Assembly (NCBI GenBank): GCA_025358115.1
Contig: JANYKQ010000038.1
Location: 30,509-94,508 of the forward strand
Length of the DNA: 64,000 nt
Reading direction: 5' to 3'
Source: Methanomicrobiales archaeon
GTDB lineage: Archaea > Halobacteriota > Methanomicrobia > Methanomicrobiales > Methanospirillaceae
The notes beneath the pieces were generated by a model. That model did no database searches and was not told the origin of the DNA. It was given only the letters and a program-made list of their open reading frames with translations. A program made the position numbers and the translations under genes. The stretch's first letter is position 1. Each line of letters opens with the position of its first letter. Positions 17,175-26,508 of this stretch are shown here, piece after piece.

Positions 17175-18542
17175 TTATTTTTCAATACTGAACCCGGCCC
17201 GTTTCCAGGCGGTCATTCCTCCAAGCACATTCGTCATGTCCTGGTAATTGTACCGGGCAAGTATACTTGCTGCAAGACTCCCCTTGTAGCCGGCATCACA
17301 ATAGATCACCAGGGGTCTGTCCAGGGGGATCTCTTCGAGTTGTGAGGAGAGTTCCCCGACATACCGGTGATGTGCTCCGGGGATATGTCCAATTGCGGTC
17401 CAGTTTTTGCTATCCCGCACATCGAGAAGAAATGGTGATTCGGTCCTGAGGCGTTCGTTGAGCTGCTGGACAGAACACGTAGGGAGGGTAGCAATCTCCT
17501 GCGCGGCCTTAGTCCACTGGGGAAAACCACCGGCAAGGTACCCTGCCACATTGTCATAACCCAGACGGATGATCTGGCGGTGCACGGAATCCAGCGAGAG
17601 ATTGAAGTCATCAACAAGGATAACCGGCAGATCGTATGTAAACACCCAGCCCATAAATGCCGAAACCCCCTCGCGCCAGCAGGAGATACTGCCGGGAATA
17701 TGGCCGGCGCCAAAACTGGCAGGGGAGCGGATATCAAGAACCTGGCATCCTGATGCCCTGAACCTATTTACCTCACTGACCGTGAGGGGCCTGAGATCCG
17801 ATTGTCCACGCAGGAGGGGCGCTCCTTCTTTGTTTAACTGCTCCATTTTCCGGAAGTAAGGGGGGACGTACGGGGATTCCTGTATCCGGGCTGCGATAAA
17901 GGCGTCCTTTCCCCCGGAAAGCCAGCGGTTGGTACCCTTTTCATATCCTGATGTAGTGAACGGGTGATCCGCGATCTCTCCGCCACAGACAGAACCCGCG
18001 CCATGAGCCGGACATATGATAATACCCTCTCCGAGACTGAGAATTTTTTTACTGATACTGTCAAATATTTTTCCGGCCATCTCCGCTTTGCGATCCTGCC
18101 CGTAGAAATCCGTACGGGCAATATCTCCTGAGAAGAGAGTGTCTCCGGAAAAAACCATGTAGGGCTGTAAGGATACCTCCTTATCCGTCAGTACCAGGGA
18201 TATGCTCTCTTCGGTATGTCCCGGGGTTTCCAGAACCCGGAGTTCCAGTTGGCCTAGGGCAAATATGTCTCCTTCGTAAACGGGTTTCCCATAGGAAAAT
18301 GCCATTGCTGCCCCATGGTAGATCTCCGCCCCGCAGTGGTTCGCGAGCTCAACAGACCCAATCACATAATCCTCGTTACGGTGCGTTTCAAAGATATGGG
18401 TGATAACCAGATCGTTCCTGCGTGCAATCTCCAGGTAGATTTCGCAGTCGCGGCGCGGATCGATTACAGCCGCCTTTCCGCCGGAGCCGATAAGATAGGA
18501 GATATGAGCAATTCCTTCTGATACAATCCGTTCAAACAGCAT
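17175..18542 (-). CDS. MBL-fold hydrolase with two rhodanese domains
   Basis: 455 residues. Residues 1-240 are a metallo-beta-lactamase fold like persulfide dioxygenase ETHE1; 250-350 and 360-455 are rhodanese-like domains (QVLDIRSPASFGAGHIPGS and LLDVRDSKNWTAIGHIPGA). The second domain has the active-site-like CDAGYKGS loop; the first lacks an obvious catalytic cysteine. The metal motif THxHADH reads THRNEDY, so two ligands are changed, while PGHTEES, FSGDTLFSGD and PAHGAG are kept. A role in sulfane sulfur handling is likely but unproven. Confidence 0.85.
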   Translation of the reverse strand: MLFERIVSEGIAHISYLIGSGGKAAVIDPRRDCEIYLEIARRNDLVITHIFETHRNEDYVIGSVELANHCGAEIYHGAAMAFSYGKPVYEGDIFALGQLELRVLETPGHTEESISLVLTDKEVSLQPYMVFSGDTLFSGDIARTDFYGQDRKAEMAGKIFDSISKKILSLGEGIIICPAHGAGSVCGGEIADHPFTTSGYEKGTNRWLSGGKDAFIAARIQESPYVPPYFRKMEQLNKEGAPLLRGQSDLRPLTVSEVNRFRASGCQVLDIRSPASFGAGHIPGSISCWREGVSAFMGWVFTYDLPVILVDDFNLSLDSVHRQIIRLGYDNVAGYLAGGFPQWTKAAQEIATLPTCSVQQLNERLRTESPFLLDVRDSKNWTAIGHIPGAHHRYVGELSSQLEEIPLDRPLVIYCDAGYKGSLAASILARYNYQDMTNVLGGMTAWKRAGFSIEK

Positions 18543-18619
18543 CGATATTTCACCGGTATAGTGGACATCTTCTCCGGGTGCGTAAATAGGTTATGAACCG
18601 GGAAAAATTGTCTGATGAT

Positions 18620-19933
18620 TCAGGATGCATAAGGATATCTCAGGAGAATGGGCCGGGCCTCTTTATCCGGCAGCCGGGATTGAATCAGGGTGCAGATCTC
18701 GTCTAATCCCACCGGTACGTAACCAACAACTTCTGCACTCACGTTGATCCGGCGATCAACAAAATTGATAAATGGAAAATGATGGAGGTCGTTATTATGG
18801 TGATGGCCGTGAACCGTCCAGCCGGTAAAACCCGGAGGTATATCTGCTGGATTATGCACAAGAAGGAAGTGTAATCCTTTGTAATCCAGTATCAAAGACG
18901 GTATGGCTCCCAGTTCGTTATTGTCATGATTGCCCCGGATGAAGGTGATCTCCCCGCCCAGTTGTTTCCGGTATTTTTCCAGACCCTGCGCATGTCTCCC
19001 ATACCGCAGGTCCCCGAGATAAAAAACCCTGCTCCTGGGGGAGATCACGTTGTTCCAGTTATCAATAAGAACACGATCCATCTCAGCAACATCGGAAAAG
19101 AGGAACGGCCGGGAACAATACCGGATGATATTGGCATGGCCAAGGTGCAGGTCCGAGATGAGGAATATATCTCCTTCCCTATCCCGCCGGGAAGAAGTAA
19201 GCTCAAAACCCATTTTTTTGCGATACCGGGAAAGACTGTTCTGCCAGGACAGGGACGTGTGCCGTGATCCTGCAGGGATCCAGCATTTGTCCAGGAGATC
19301 ATATTCTGCAAGAATATCTTCTCCTTTCATCACCGTGATCCGGATGCCGTGCTCATCGAGGGTGACCGGCCAGATGACCTGCCGGTTCCTGAGTTGCAGT
19401 TTCTTTATCAGCCATTTCAGGGGCCGTGAAAAATACCCGTCAAGCGACCGGTCAATCCGGGGCAGTGTTTCTTTTGATTTTGTTATAATGGAAAAAATTT
19501 CTTCTGCAAGAGCAGGTTCGAGCCGGTTGGCGATGGTAACGTGGAACCATTTTTTTCCGGGAAAAGCATCCCAGGGATTATAACTGGAGGTTATCGGTGT
19601 CAGTACCTCGGAAATGGACACGGTGAGACTTTTAAGTGCGTCCGATGGCTGGACAAAAAAGGCGATCACGCTTCCGTGCATACCGTCCCGTTTCTCCCAG
19701 CCGTCGATCATGAACGGGATCGGATCGTACCGGGATGCGGCCCTGCTGACAGCATCCAGGAACTGCTCCTCACTGACATCCCCATTGAGGCTCAAAGGCC
19801 CGAAAAGGGTGACATGCGGATGTTTTTCAGTATAGTTCCCCAGCCGGAATTTTTTGGCAATGGCAGAGATCGTCTCGTTCATCCGCCATTTTGTCTTTCC
19901 AAGGCGGATCTCGATGAGAAAAATATCTTCCAT
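18620..19933 (-). CDS. Fusion of 2H phosphoesterase and calcineurin-like phosphoesterase
   Basis: 437 residues from ATG 19933 (GGGATG upstream); ATG 19942 is the alternative. Residues 1-170 look like the 2H/2'-5' RNA ligase family, with two HxT motifs, HVTLFGPL and HVTIANRL, about 100 residues apart. Residues 230-430 are a calcineurin-like phosphatase with SDLHLGHANI, LGDLRYGRH, IRGNHDN, LVHNP and VHGHHHN, complete for two-metal catalysis. Between them is a linker of about 60 residues. Both halves of such a protein act on RNA ends or cyclic phosphates in relatives, so RNA end processing is a reasonable guess. Confidence 0.85.
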   Translation of the reverse strand: MEDIFLIEIRLGKTKWRMNETISAIAKKFRLGNYTEKHPHVTLFGPLSLNGDVSEEQFLDAVSRAASRYDPIPFMIDGWEKRDGMHGSVIAFFVQPSDALKSLTVSISEVLTPITSSYNPWDAFPGKKWFHVTIANRLEPALAEEIFSIITKSKETLPRIDRSLDGYFSRPLKWLIKKLQLRNRQVIWPVTLDEHGIRITVMKGEDILAEYDLLDKCWIPAGSRHTSLSWQNSLSRYRKKMGFELTSSRRDREGDIFLISDLHLGHANIIRYCSRPFLFSDVAEMDRVLIDNWNNVISPRSRVFYLGDLRYGRHAQGLEKYRKQLGGEITFIRGNHDNNELGAIPSLILDYKGLHFLLVHNPADIPPGFTGWTVHGHHHNNDLHHFPFINFVDRRINVSAEVVGYVPVGLDEICTLIQSRLPDKEARPILLRYPYAS

Positions 19934-20531
19934 GCAGTTCATCCCGTAAGATAATTTCTATTAGCCTTCCTTGGGGTTAAATCTTTGACCTGTAAATATC
20001 CCAGGAAGGGAAAAAATTTCTGATAATTTGGCTCTGTAGAAATTATCGGTTTTTATCATAGGCCGATATTGGGGGCGACGGCAATCTGATACCTCCTTCC
20101 CGCCACTCGGGAATTCCCCATACTGGGATAGGATCCACAGTGGGTTAGTGATAATTCCGCTAAAAAGGGGGTCAAGGGGATGCACCCCATGGGTTGCCTC
20201 CCCCTTTGGGGGAGAGAGGGGGTCACACTCATAATAACTAAAAGAATATAACCGAATTGTTGAAAAAAATAGGATTTCTACCGAGCAGATCTTCTCATTA
20301 AAAAAGAGCATGATCCAAAAAAGGTAATGTAAATAATTTTCTCTGACTGCAGAGAACCGTGGCCGTGCGGGTTTATTCATTGTCCGGAGCCCTCAGGGAA
20401 AAGACGGGAGTAAAAAAAGCAAAAATGCTGGAATATCCCTGGCAGATTCCAAAGGGAAGAGTTTTTTACCGTGCCATAGTATTATGCATCATCACTAAAA
20501 AATAAGTACAGAATTAAAAACGGAAACCTGT
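19934..20531. other. Intergenic stretch with an enlarged MITE copy
   Basis: Holds family A copy 4 and about 240 bp of A/T-rich sequence before the next gene. An ORF on the minus strand (track 19961-20380) follows the repeat and is not credible as a gene. A promoter for the gene at 20532 probably lies in the A/T-rich ATTATGCATCATCACTAAAAAATAAG area. Confidence 0.4.
20030..20286 (+). repeat. Family A MITE-like element, copy 4, enlarged
   Basis: Ends GGCTCTGTAGAAATTAT and AGGATTTCTACCGAGC, with the conserved AAGGGGATGCACCCCATGG and CTCCCCCTTTGGGGGAG hairpins. The left arm carries about 110 bp not present in the other copies (around 20050-20160), a possible nested insertion. No matching flank duplication. 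Confidence 0.7.
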
Positions 20532-21116
20532 ATGATACCCCCTGCTCCTCCGGGAAAAAATGAGCCCGAATCTCCACGTTCCGGGAAAAAACCCGTAATA
20601 ATCGTTGTCATTATTTCCTTTCTCCTAATCATAGCGGTTATTGCCATTGTCCTTGTTTTATCACCCGCAGGTAGCAGTCCAGCTCCTTCAGCGGAAGTTG
20701 TGAACAATTCTCACAATCCTGTCATTCCCAAGCCGGTCCGGGCGCCGGTGGCTGTTTCAACAGTAAAACCCGTGGATTTTGTCATCCAGCCCGGAGACCA
20801 GGAGAAATGCGGGCTGACCTGCCGCCGGTTGACTCCCTCTGTCACCAATACGGGGAATGAAACGGCGCACAATGTCTGCATTTCCATCACCCTTTACAAC
20901 AGCGATGGTGAGCTTATCTTTTTAAACGGGGAATCTTCCATCAAAAAGTGTATCGGGACGATTGCCAGCGGGGAATCAAAGAGTGAACCGGTTGTCATAG
21001 ATGCCGATTGTGGATTTCTTGCATCCAAATGTCTCCAGAAGACGCTGATACTCAAAACCCGGGCAACGTCTGACGAGGCAACGGTCCAGTTCCCCGACCG
21101 GACCATTGCAGTATAG
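20532..21116 (+). CDS. Membrane-anchored extracellular protein, unknown
   Basis: 194 residues. A proline-rich cytoplasmic N-terminus of about 23 residues precedes one hydrophobic helix (VIIVVIISFLLIIAVIAIVLVL); the rest lies outside, with a Pro/Ser-rich linker and a beta-rich domain (VTNTGNETAHNVCISITLYNSDGE) like archaeal FxLYD/CARDB-type domains. Four or five cysteines (EKCGLTC, KKC, DADCGF, SKC) could form disulfides. No partner gene is evident. Start ATG fits the edge of the coding pattern. Confidence 0.7.
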   Translation: MIPPAPPGKNEPESPRSGKKPVIIVVIISFLLIIAVIAIVLVLSPAGSSPAPSAEVVNNSHNPVIPKPVRAPVAVSTVKPVDFVIQPGDQEKCGLTCRRLTPSVTNTGNETAHNVCISITLYNSDGELIFLNGESSIKKCIGTIASGESKSEPVVIDADCGFLASKCLQKTLILKTRATSDEATVQFPDRTIAV

Positions 21117-21401
21117 GGCAATTGTATCCATGGGATAGCGAGGGACACTCTTTATCGGTATCCGGCTTCACAATCATTTCTGGCTGAAGACTCGTTCGTT
21201 CACCACAGCATTACGGGCAGTACCTGATTGTTCATCATTTGTACCCCGCTATTGCACTTTTATCAAATCTCCTCCTGGTGCAAAACAGATTCAAAAAATA
21301 GAGTTGTTCGATGTGCGTGCCGGCATTAGCTAATAATTCGTTTATGTATCTGCCGTTACCCATACACTCATAGAGCATCAGGAGTAAAACTATCCTTAAG
21401 A

Positions 21402-22088
21402 ATGGTAAATACAATCCGTCAAAATCCCATCACTACCCTCCTTTTCGACATGGATAACACGCTTTTTGATCTTGTCGGGGCACAGATCGCCTCCTGCCAT
21501 GCAGTGACACAATTTCTGGGAAATGATGATGGTGATGCTCTTTTTGAATATTTTCTGCGACCCGACCGGGGATTCGAATCCCATGAGAATATTCTTGACT
21601 ACATGGCCGACCGGTCCATTGCCCCGGAAGGAAAATACCGGGATGCCTGCCGCATGTACGAGACCGAGAAACTCCGCAACATTACCCCGTATCCCGGAGT
21701 TTTCGAAACGCTTGAAACCCTCAAAGGATGCGGGTATCCCATGGCTATTATCACCGATGCCCATTCCCGGGATGCAACCCTCCGCCTGGAAAAGACCGGT
21801 CTTCTGCCGTTCTTTTGCGGGATGGTGAGCTATGATATGGTTGGCGTAAAGAAACCCGCTCCTGATCCTTTCCTTTTCGCCCTCGAGATGATGCGGGCCA
21901 AATCACATGAAGTGCTGCTGGTGGGGGACAGTCCCCGCCGGGATATAGAACCGTGCAGGCTGCTGGGTATCTGTTCGGTGTATGCCCGGTACGGGGATCG
22001 TTTCTCTGATGACCGGAGTGAGTTCGAAGCAGATTATATCATTGATGGTATCGATGAACTGCCCGGTATTCTGGCAGGACTTTCCTGA
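21402..22088 (+). CDS. HAD-superfamily phosphohydrolase
   Basis: 228 residues with all four HAD motifs: LLFDMDNTLFD (nucleophile Asp), ITDAHSRD, GVKKPAPDPF (Lys) and LLVGDSPRRDI (acidic pair). The cap domain between motifs 1 and 2 is helical (C1 type), as in phosphoglycolate phosphatase and pyrophosphatase PpaX relatives. The substrate is not predictable. The 285 bp upstream (21117-21401) hold no ORF or repeat that I can support. Confidence 0.88.
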   Translation: MVNTIRQNPITTLLFDMDNTLFDLVGAQIASCHAVTQFLGNDDGDALFEYFLRPDRGFESHENILDYMADRSIAPEGKYRDACRMYETEKLRNITPYPGVFETLETLKGCGYPMAIITDAHSRDATLRLEKTGLLPFFCGMVSYDMVGVKKPAPDPFLFALEMMRAKSHEVLLVGDSPRRDIEPCRLLGICSVYARYGDRFSDDRSEFEADYIIDGIDELPGILAGLS

Positions 22089-22136
22089 TATCTGGCTTTT
22101 TAAAAGAGAGCTCACGTATTCGGGAGGATAAAGGCG

Positions 22137-22226
22137 ATGAGGGCCAATGCCGTAAATTCCCCGGAACCGGATGGATCCTGCCGGCTGGTCCATATGTTAA
22201 TGTCACTTACGTTTCAAAAAGAGTAA
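22137..22226 (+). CDS. Possible 29-residue small protein
   Basis: ATG 22137 has GGGAGGA about eight bases upstream, a stronger site than that of many larger genes here, and reads MRANAVNSPEPDGS... to TAA. It ends 15 bases before the next gene, so it could be a leader peptide or simply chance. No motif is seen. Confidence 0.25.
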   Translation: MRANAVNSPEPDGSCRLVHMLMSLTFQKE

Positions 22227-22241
22227 GCACGAGGAGTTGTC

Positions 22242-22529
22242 ATGGGAGTCTTCCGGTACGAAAACAGGTATGCGGCACCGACAAAAGAGCAGCGCGAGCG
22301 GTATATGACCGGTGAGCGTGAAGAGCACACCTTTGGTCCTGAGGGAAAGATCCTGCTGGTTGCGTACGATGAAGCCGTGTATATAAAAGATGATATTGAC
22401 GAGGTCCGTATCCTGTTTACCGGTATCAAGGATAAACAGAAAGCATATGATGAGGTACGGCGTCTTCTCGAGCACCACCAGCGGAAAGAGGAAGAAGATT
22501 CCCCGTTCTCAACGGCAAATGAATACTGA
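22242..22529 (+). CDS. Small soluble conserved hypothetical protein
   Basis: 95 residues, with GAGGAG nine bases before the ATG. It is highly charged, with a basic/acidic N-terminus (KEQRERYMTGEREEH), a beta segment KILLVAYDEAVYIKDD and a C-terminal helix (KDKQKAYDEVRRLLEHHQRKEEE). No cysteines and no membrane segment. I do not recognise a family; the even codon use and good ribosome binding site support a real gene. Confidence 0.65.
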   Translation: MGVFRYENRYAAPTKEQRERYMTGEREEHTFGPEGKILLVAYDEAVYIKDDIDEVRILFTGIKDKQKAYDEVRRLLEHHQRKEEEDSPFSTANEY

Positions 22530-22704
22530 TTCCTGCTGGGGCATGTCCATCAGGAGTACAAAAAAATCGGGATATGCCAACGTGGCAGGAACGGAATCAT
22601 GCTGTATCAGGTTCCCCGGATAATAACAACGTATTCTTTTCCAGAGCTCCAACCGGGTCGTGCATTTAAGACCCTGAGGGAAAATTCCGAGTATCCATAC
22701 CAAT

Positions 22705-25107
22705 TCATTTGAGCCCCTTTATCACCATTAAGGTGATATCATCGAACTGGGGCACATCCCCGGTGAACTGTTGCACTGCTTCAAGAATTTTACCCAGGAT
22801 ATCCTGGGAGGACATATGGGCATTTTGCCGTAAGACTGCATACAGTCTCTCTTCGCCAAACATCTCTTCCCGGGTATTGATCGATTCGGTGATGCCATCG
22901 GTGTACATGACAATGACATCATCCGGCCCGATATCCACGGTACGGGAATAAAATTCCCGGTGCTCGACAGCCCCCAGGATAATTCCCGTTGGCAGGAGTT
23001 CTTCCAGGCTGCCATCCCTGCTCCTGAATACCACCGGGGGGTTATGACCCGCGTTCACGTAGGTCAGGGTCCGGTTCTTCTCAGAAAGTGTCCCGTAAAA
23101 GAGCGTGACGAACATGCCGGCCTTGGAGTCCTGTGCAATGACATTGTTAGCATCATAAATTGCCCGGGCCGGATCGCGGTGCCAGAGGGCATTCACCCGG
23201 ACCACGATCCGGGATAATGCCATAAACAGTGCAGCCGGCACACCTTTTCCCGATACGTCCGCTATGAGAATTCCCAGGGTTCCTTTCTCAAGCGGGATTA
23301 TCTCAAACGGGATCACATCGAAAAAATCCCCTCCCACTTCTTTTGCCATCACACTTTTTGCCGCAATGTCAAAACCGGAGATCTGGGGGAGGATTTCGGG
23401 AAGAAAGCTCTGCTGGATCTCGGCAGCAATCTGGAGTTCGGCGTTCGAACGGGCAAGGCGCCCTTCCATCTCCCGGCGTTCGGTAATATCCCGGATCGTT
23501 TCAATTGCCCCGGTGATATTGCCCTGGGGATCATAGAGCGGGCTTGCTTTTGCCCAGAAGTACCGTCCCGAGATTCCCAGTTTCGGGATAAATGTATCGA
23601 CAACCAGTGTATCGCCTTCCCGTTTTATATGGGTATAGCGGCTCTCCACCTCTGCCTCGGGCATGAGAATGAGGTTTGCAAGCATGGGTTTCTTCTCGCC
23701 ATAAAACGGGAGGGCATACTCATAATCCCCTTTCCCAACCATGGCCTGTGCAGGTACGCCGGTCAGTTCTTCCATGGCCCGGTTCCACGTGATAACAATC
23801 CCGTCCCGGCTGATGACAAACGTAGCATCCGGTAAAAAACTGATGATCTCTTCGAGACTCCGGCGGGACCGGGTGATCTCCTGTTCAGCCCGTTTCCGGT
23901 CAGAGATATCGCGTATCGTCTCGATTGCACCGGAAATATTTCCCTGGGGATCATAGAGAGGACTTGCCTTTGCCCAGAAGTAAGTTCCTCCATTACCGAA
24001 AGTGGGTATGAAAATATCTACAACCAGCGTATCGCCGATCTTTTCCACGGTATCGTACCGCTTCTCAATCTCGACTTCCGGCATGAATATGAGATTTGCG
24101 AGCATCGGTTTTCTCTCGCCATAAAACGGGAGGGAATACTCATAATCCCCTTTCCCGAGTATGGCTGTGGCGGATACTCCCGTCAGTACTTCCATGGCCC
24201 GGTTCCACGTTATGACAATGCCGTCACGGTTGATGACAAATGTGGGATCCGGCAAAAAACTGATGATCTCTTCAAGACTCCGGTGGGACCGGGTGATCTC
24301 CTGTTCAGAGCGTTTCCGGTCCGTGATATCCCGGATTGTCTGTATAGCGCCGGAAATATTCCCGTGAGGATCATAGAGGGGACTTGCCTTTGCCCAGAAG
24401 TAAGTTCCCCCGTTACCGAATGTGGGTATGAAAATATCTACAACCAGCGTGTCACCTATTTTTTCGATATTGTCGTACCGCTTCTCAATCTCGACTTCCG
24501 GCATGAATATGAGATTTGCGAGCATCGGTTTTCTCTCGCCATAAAACGGGAGGGAATATTCATAATTCCCTTTTCCAAGTATGGAGCTGGCTGATACCCC
24601 GGTCAGTATTTCCATTGCACGGTTCCATGCAATCAGCTTCCCCTCAAGATCGATAACAAACGTGGCATCCGGCAAAAAATCAATGATCTCTGCCATCCTC
24701 CGGTTGGTCCGTTCCTGTTCCTGTTCAGCCCGTTTCCGGTCCGTGATGTCGCGGATTGTCTCAATTGCTCCGGAGATATTTCCCTGGGGGTCATAGAGAG
24801 GACTTGCCTTTGCCCAGAAGTAAGTTCCCCCGTTACCGAACGTGGGTATGAAAATATCTACAACCAGCGTATCGCCGATCTTTTCTACAGTATCATACCG
24901 CTTCTCAATCTCGACTTCCGGCATGAAGATGAGATTTGCGAGCATAGGCTTTCTCTCGCTGTAAAAAGGAAGGGCATATTCATAGTTCCCTTTACTGAGC
25001 ATGGCTGTCGCGGCTACCCCGGTCAGTTCTTCCATTGCCCGGTTCCAGGCTATCACCCGCCCTTCCAGATCGATCACAAACGTGGCGTCAGGCAAAAAAT
25101 CAATGAT
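22705..25107. repeat. Tandem 420-bp repeats encoding PAS domains (first three units nearly identical)
   Basis: Within the sensor gene, units of 420 bp repeat in tandem at roughly 25107-24688, 24687-24268, 24267-23848 and 23847-23470. DNA identity is high between units 1 to 3 (for example ATGAGATTTGCGAGCAT recurs), which argues for recent duplication or gene conversion. Assembly collapse or copy-number change here is possible. The remaining bases to 22705 encode the phosphatase and are not repeated. Confidence 0.8.
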
Positions 25108-25140
25108 ATCTCCATGAAATGTCCCTTCCCGCGAACCCAT
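22705..25140 (-). CDS. Four-PAS sensor with C-terminal SpoIIE/RsbU-type PP2C phosphatase
   Basis: 811 residues from ATG 25140, which has AAGGAG eight bases upstream; the track start at 25224 has none. Four PAS-PAC units of 140 residues each (starting near 12, 152, 292, 432) are followed by a linker and a PP2C-type phosphatase (AEIQQSFLPE, EVGGDFFDV, ADVSGKGVPAALFMA, VNAGHNPP, MYTDGITES). This build senses ligands or redox state and dephosphorylates an anti-sigma-type partner in bacteria; the archaeal target is unknown. The first three units are nearly identical (FMPEVEIEKRYD, FGNGGTYFWAKASPLYDP), and the fourth is more diverged. Confidence 0.9.
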   Translation of the reverse strand: MGSREGTFHGDIIDFLPDATFVIDLEGRVIAWNRAMEELTGVAATAMLSKGNYEYALPFYSERKPMLANLIFMPEVEIEKRYDTVEKIGDTLVVDIFIPTFGNGGTYFWAKASPLYDPQGNISGAIETIRDITDRKRAEQEQERTNRRMAEIIDFLPDATFVIDLEGKLIAWNRAMEILTGVSASSILGKGNYEYSLPFYGERKPMLANLIFMPEVEIEKRYDNIEKIGDTLVVDIFIPTFGNGGTYFWAKASPLYDPHGNISGAIQTIRDITDRKRSEQEITRSHRSLEEIISFLPDPTFVINRDGIVITWNRAMEVLTGVSATAILGKGDYEYSLPFYGERKPMLANLIFMPEVEIEKRYDTVEKIGDTLVVDIFIPTFGNGGTYFWAKASPLYDPQGNISGAIETIRDISDRKRAEQEITRSRRSLEEIISFLPDATFVISRDGIVITWNRAMEELTGVPAQAMVGKGDYEYALPFYGEKKPMLANLILMPEAEVESRYTHIKREGDTLVVDTFIPKLGISGRYFWAKASPLYDPQGNITGAIETIRDITERREMEGRLARSNAELQIAAEIQQSFLPEILPQISGFDIAAKSVMAKEVGGDFFDVIPFEIIPLEKGTLGILIADVSGKGVPAALFMALSRIVVRVNALWHRDPARAIYDANNVIAQDSKAGMFVTLFYGTLSEKNRTLTYVNAGHNPPVVFRSRDGSLEELLPTGIILGAVEHREFYSRTVDIGPDDVIVMYTDGITESINTREEMFGEERLYAVLRQNAHMSSQDILGKILEAVQQFTGDVPQFDDITLMVIKGLK

Positions 25141-25370
25141 AATCCTGCTCCTTATGCTAGAATAGACCGTTATCGGGTATGAATTTTCTTCTTTTTTTCT
25201 CCTGAAAGGTAGTATTCTGATCATACGGAGAAAAAATGAATTGCGTGTTATTTGCGGCTATCCGGAAAAGGGGTTCTCAGTATGATCCTTAATTATCAGG
25301 ATTTTTTACCGGGAAATCCCCCATGACTGAACCTTAATATAGGCACCCGGCCAATCATTTTTCACTTCGC

Positions 25371-26039
25371 ATGCTCGATTCATTGCTCACTATTTTTCTG
25401 CATCTTGACCAGAACATGGTCTCGGTAGTCCAGGAATATGGTACGTGGACATACTTTATCCTGTTCTGCATTATTTTTTTGGAGACCGGTCTGGTTATCA
25501 TGCCCTTCCTTCCCGGAGATTCCCTGCTCTTTGTCGGGGGAGCCGCGGCTGCAAGCGGGATTATGGATCTCAGGTGGCTTTTTATAGCAATCATTCTTGG
25601 TGCCGTGCTGGGCGATACCCTCAATTACTGGCTTGGGAATTATATCGGCGTGCATGTATTCCTTGAGCGCTTCCCCTATCTGGTTAAAAAAGAATATATC
25701 GATCGTACCTATGTGTTTTATGAAAAATACGGGGGTGCAACGATCTTTATTGCACGATTCGTCCCGGTTGTCCGGACATTTGCACCCTTTCTTGCCGGCG
25801 TGGGATCGATGCAGTACTCCCGGTTTCTTTTCTATAATGTGCTGGGTGCCGTGGTCTGGGCGATCTCGGTAGTCCTGGCAGGATATTATTTCGGTTCATT
25901 TACGATTGTAAAAGAAAATATGAGCCTTATGATCATCGGAGTTATTGCCCTGAGTGCAGTCACGATCCTGGTCATTGGTTATAACATAATTTCCGGGTAC
26001 CTGGCGAAGCGAAAAGACGCGGGTAAGGAAAAAGAATGA
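25371..26039 (+). CDS. DedA-family membrane protein
   Basis: 222 residues, about five membrane segments. The family signature ETGLVIMPFLPGDSLLFVGGAAAASG lies near residue 40 and the second conserved block FIARFVPVVRTFAPFLAGVGSM near residue 125. DedA proteins are proposed undecaprenyl-phosphate or related lipid flippases coupled to proton gradients; in archaea the lipid carrier would differ. A TTAATATAGG element about 36 bases upstream may be the TATA box. Confidence 0.88.
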   Translation: MLDSLLTIFLHLDQNMVSVVQEYGTWTYFILFCIIFLETGLVIMPFLPGDSLLFVGGAAAASGIMDLRWLFIAIILGAVLGDTLNYWLGNYIGVHVFLERFPYLVKKEYIDRTYVFYEKYGGATIFIARFVPVVRTFAPFLAGVGSMQYSRFLFYNVLGAVVWAISVVLAGYYFGSFTIVKENMSLMIIGVIALSAVTILVIGYNIISGYLAKRKDAGKEKE

Positions 26040-26508
26040 GGGTCTTTTTTGTTGTGAAAGAGTTATCGGTGAACTGAATGAATTGCTCCACATTTTTTAC
26101 ATAAGATCTATGCAGAATAAAAAAATGATCTGAAGGACCCGTCATGAACGCGAGTTCATATAAGGTTCATGAATCCCGTGAATGTGATCTCCTTTTGCCT
26201 TCGGGCCTCTTTGGGGCATGGCGGGCAGGGACGTTTAATTTTTTAAGGTTCTGATGTTCTGTTGAAATCTTTTTACCGGTGATTCGCTTTTTCTTATTGG
26301 CTGTTTGGAGGGTGACCCCCACTCTCCTCCGGAGGGGGAGGCCGTCCAAGGGGTGCATCCCCTTGACCCCCCCTTTTTTAGAGAGTTTCAACAGAGCCGG
26401 TTCAGGTAGAATCATTGAGCGAAACAGGATGTAATGAGGGTAAATCTTCGAGTGCGGGAATCTTGTTCTGGCAGGTTTTTCGCAGACCAAACCCCCCGGT
26501 AAAAAAAA
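26040..26508. other. Intergenic stretch with MITE copy 5
   Basis: Convergent gap between dedA and the mptG-like gene. Besides the repeat it holds GTTCATATAAGGTTCATGAATCC, which looks like a leftover inverted pair of TTCAT words. No ORF is convincing; the track ORF at 26167 crosses the repeat. Confidence 0.35.
26255..26398 (-). repeat. Family A MITE-like element, copy 5, inverted
   Basis: Ends TGTTCTGTTGAAATCT and GAGTTTCAACAGAGCC. Flanks GGTTCTGA (26247-26254) and GGTTCAGG (26399-26406) match at six of eight positions, consistent with an aged 8-bp target duplication. Core hairpins are present. Confidence 0.8.

Noticed and set aside
21569-21582. GGGATTCGAATCCC resembling a tRNA T-arm
   Set aside because: It lies inside the HAD coding frame and no cloverleaf arms flank it.
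26161-26240. Third copy of repeat B near 26200
   Set aside because: GCCTTCGGGCCTC looks similar by eye but block order does not match.
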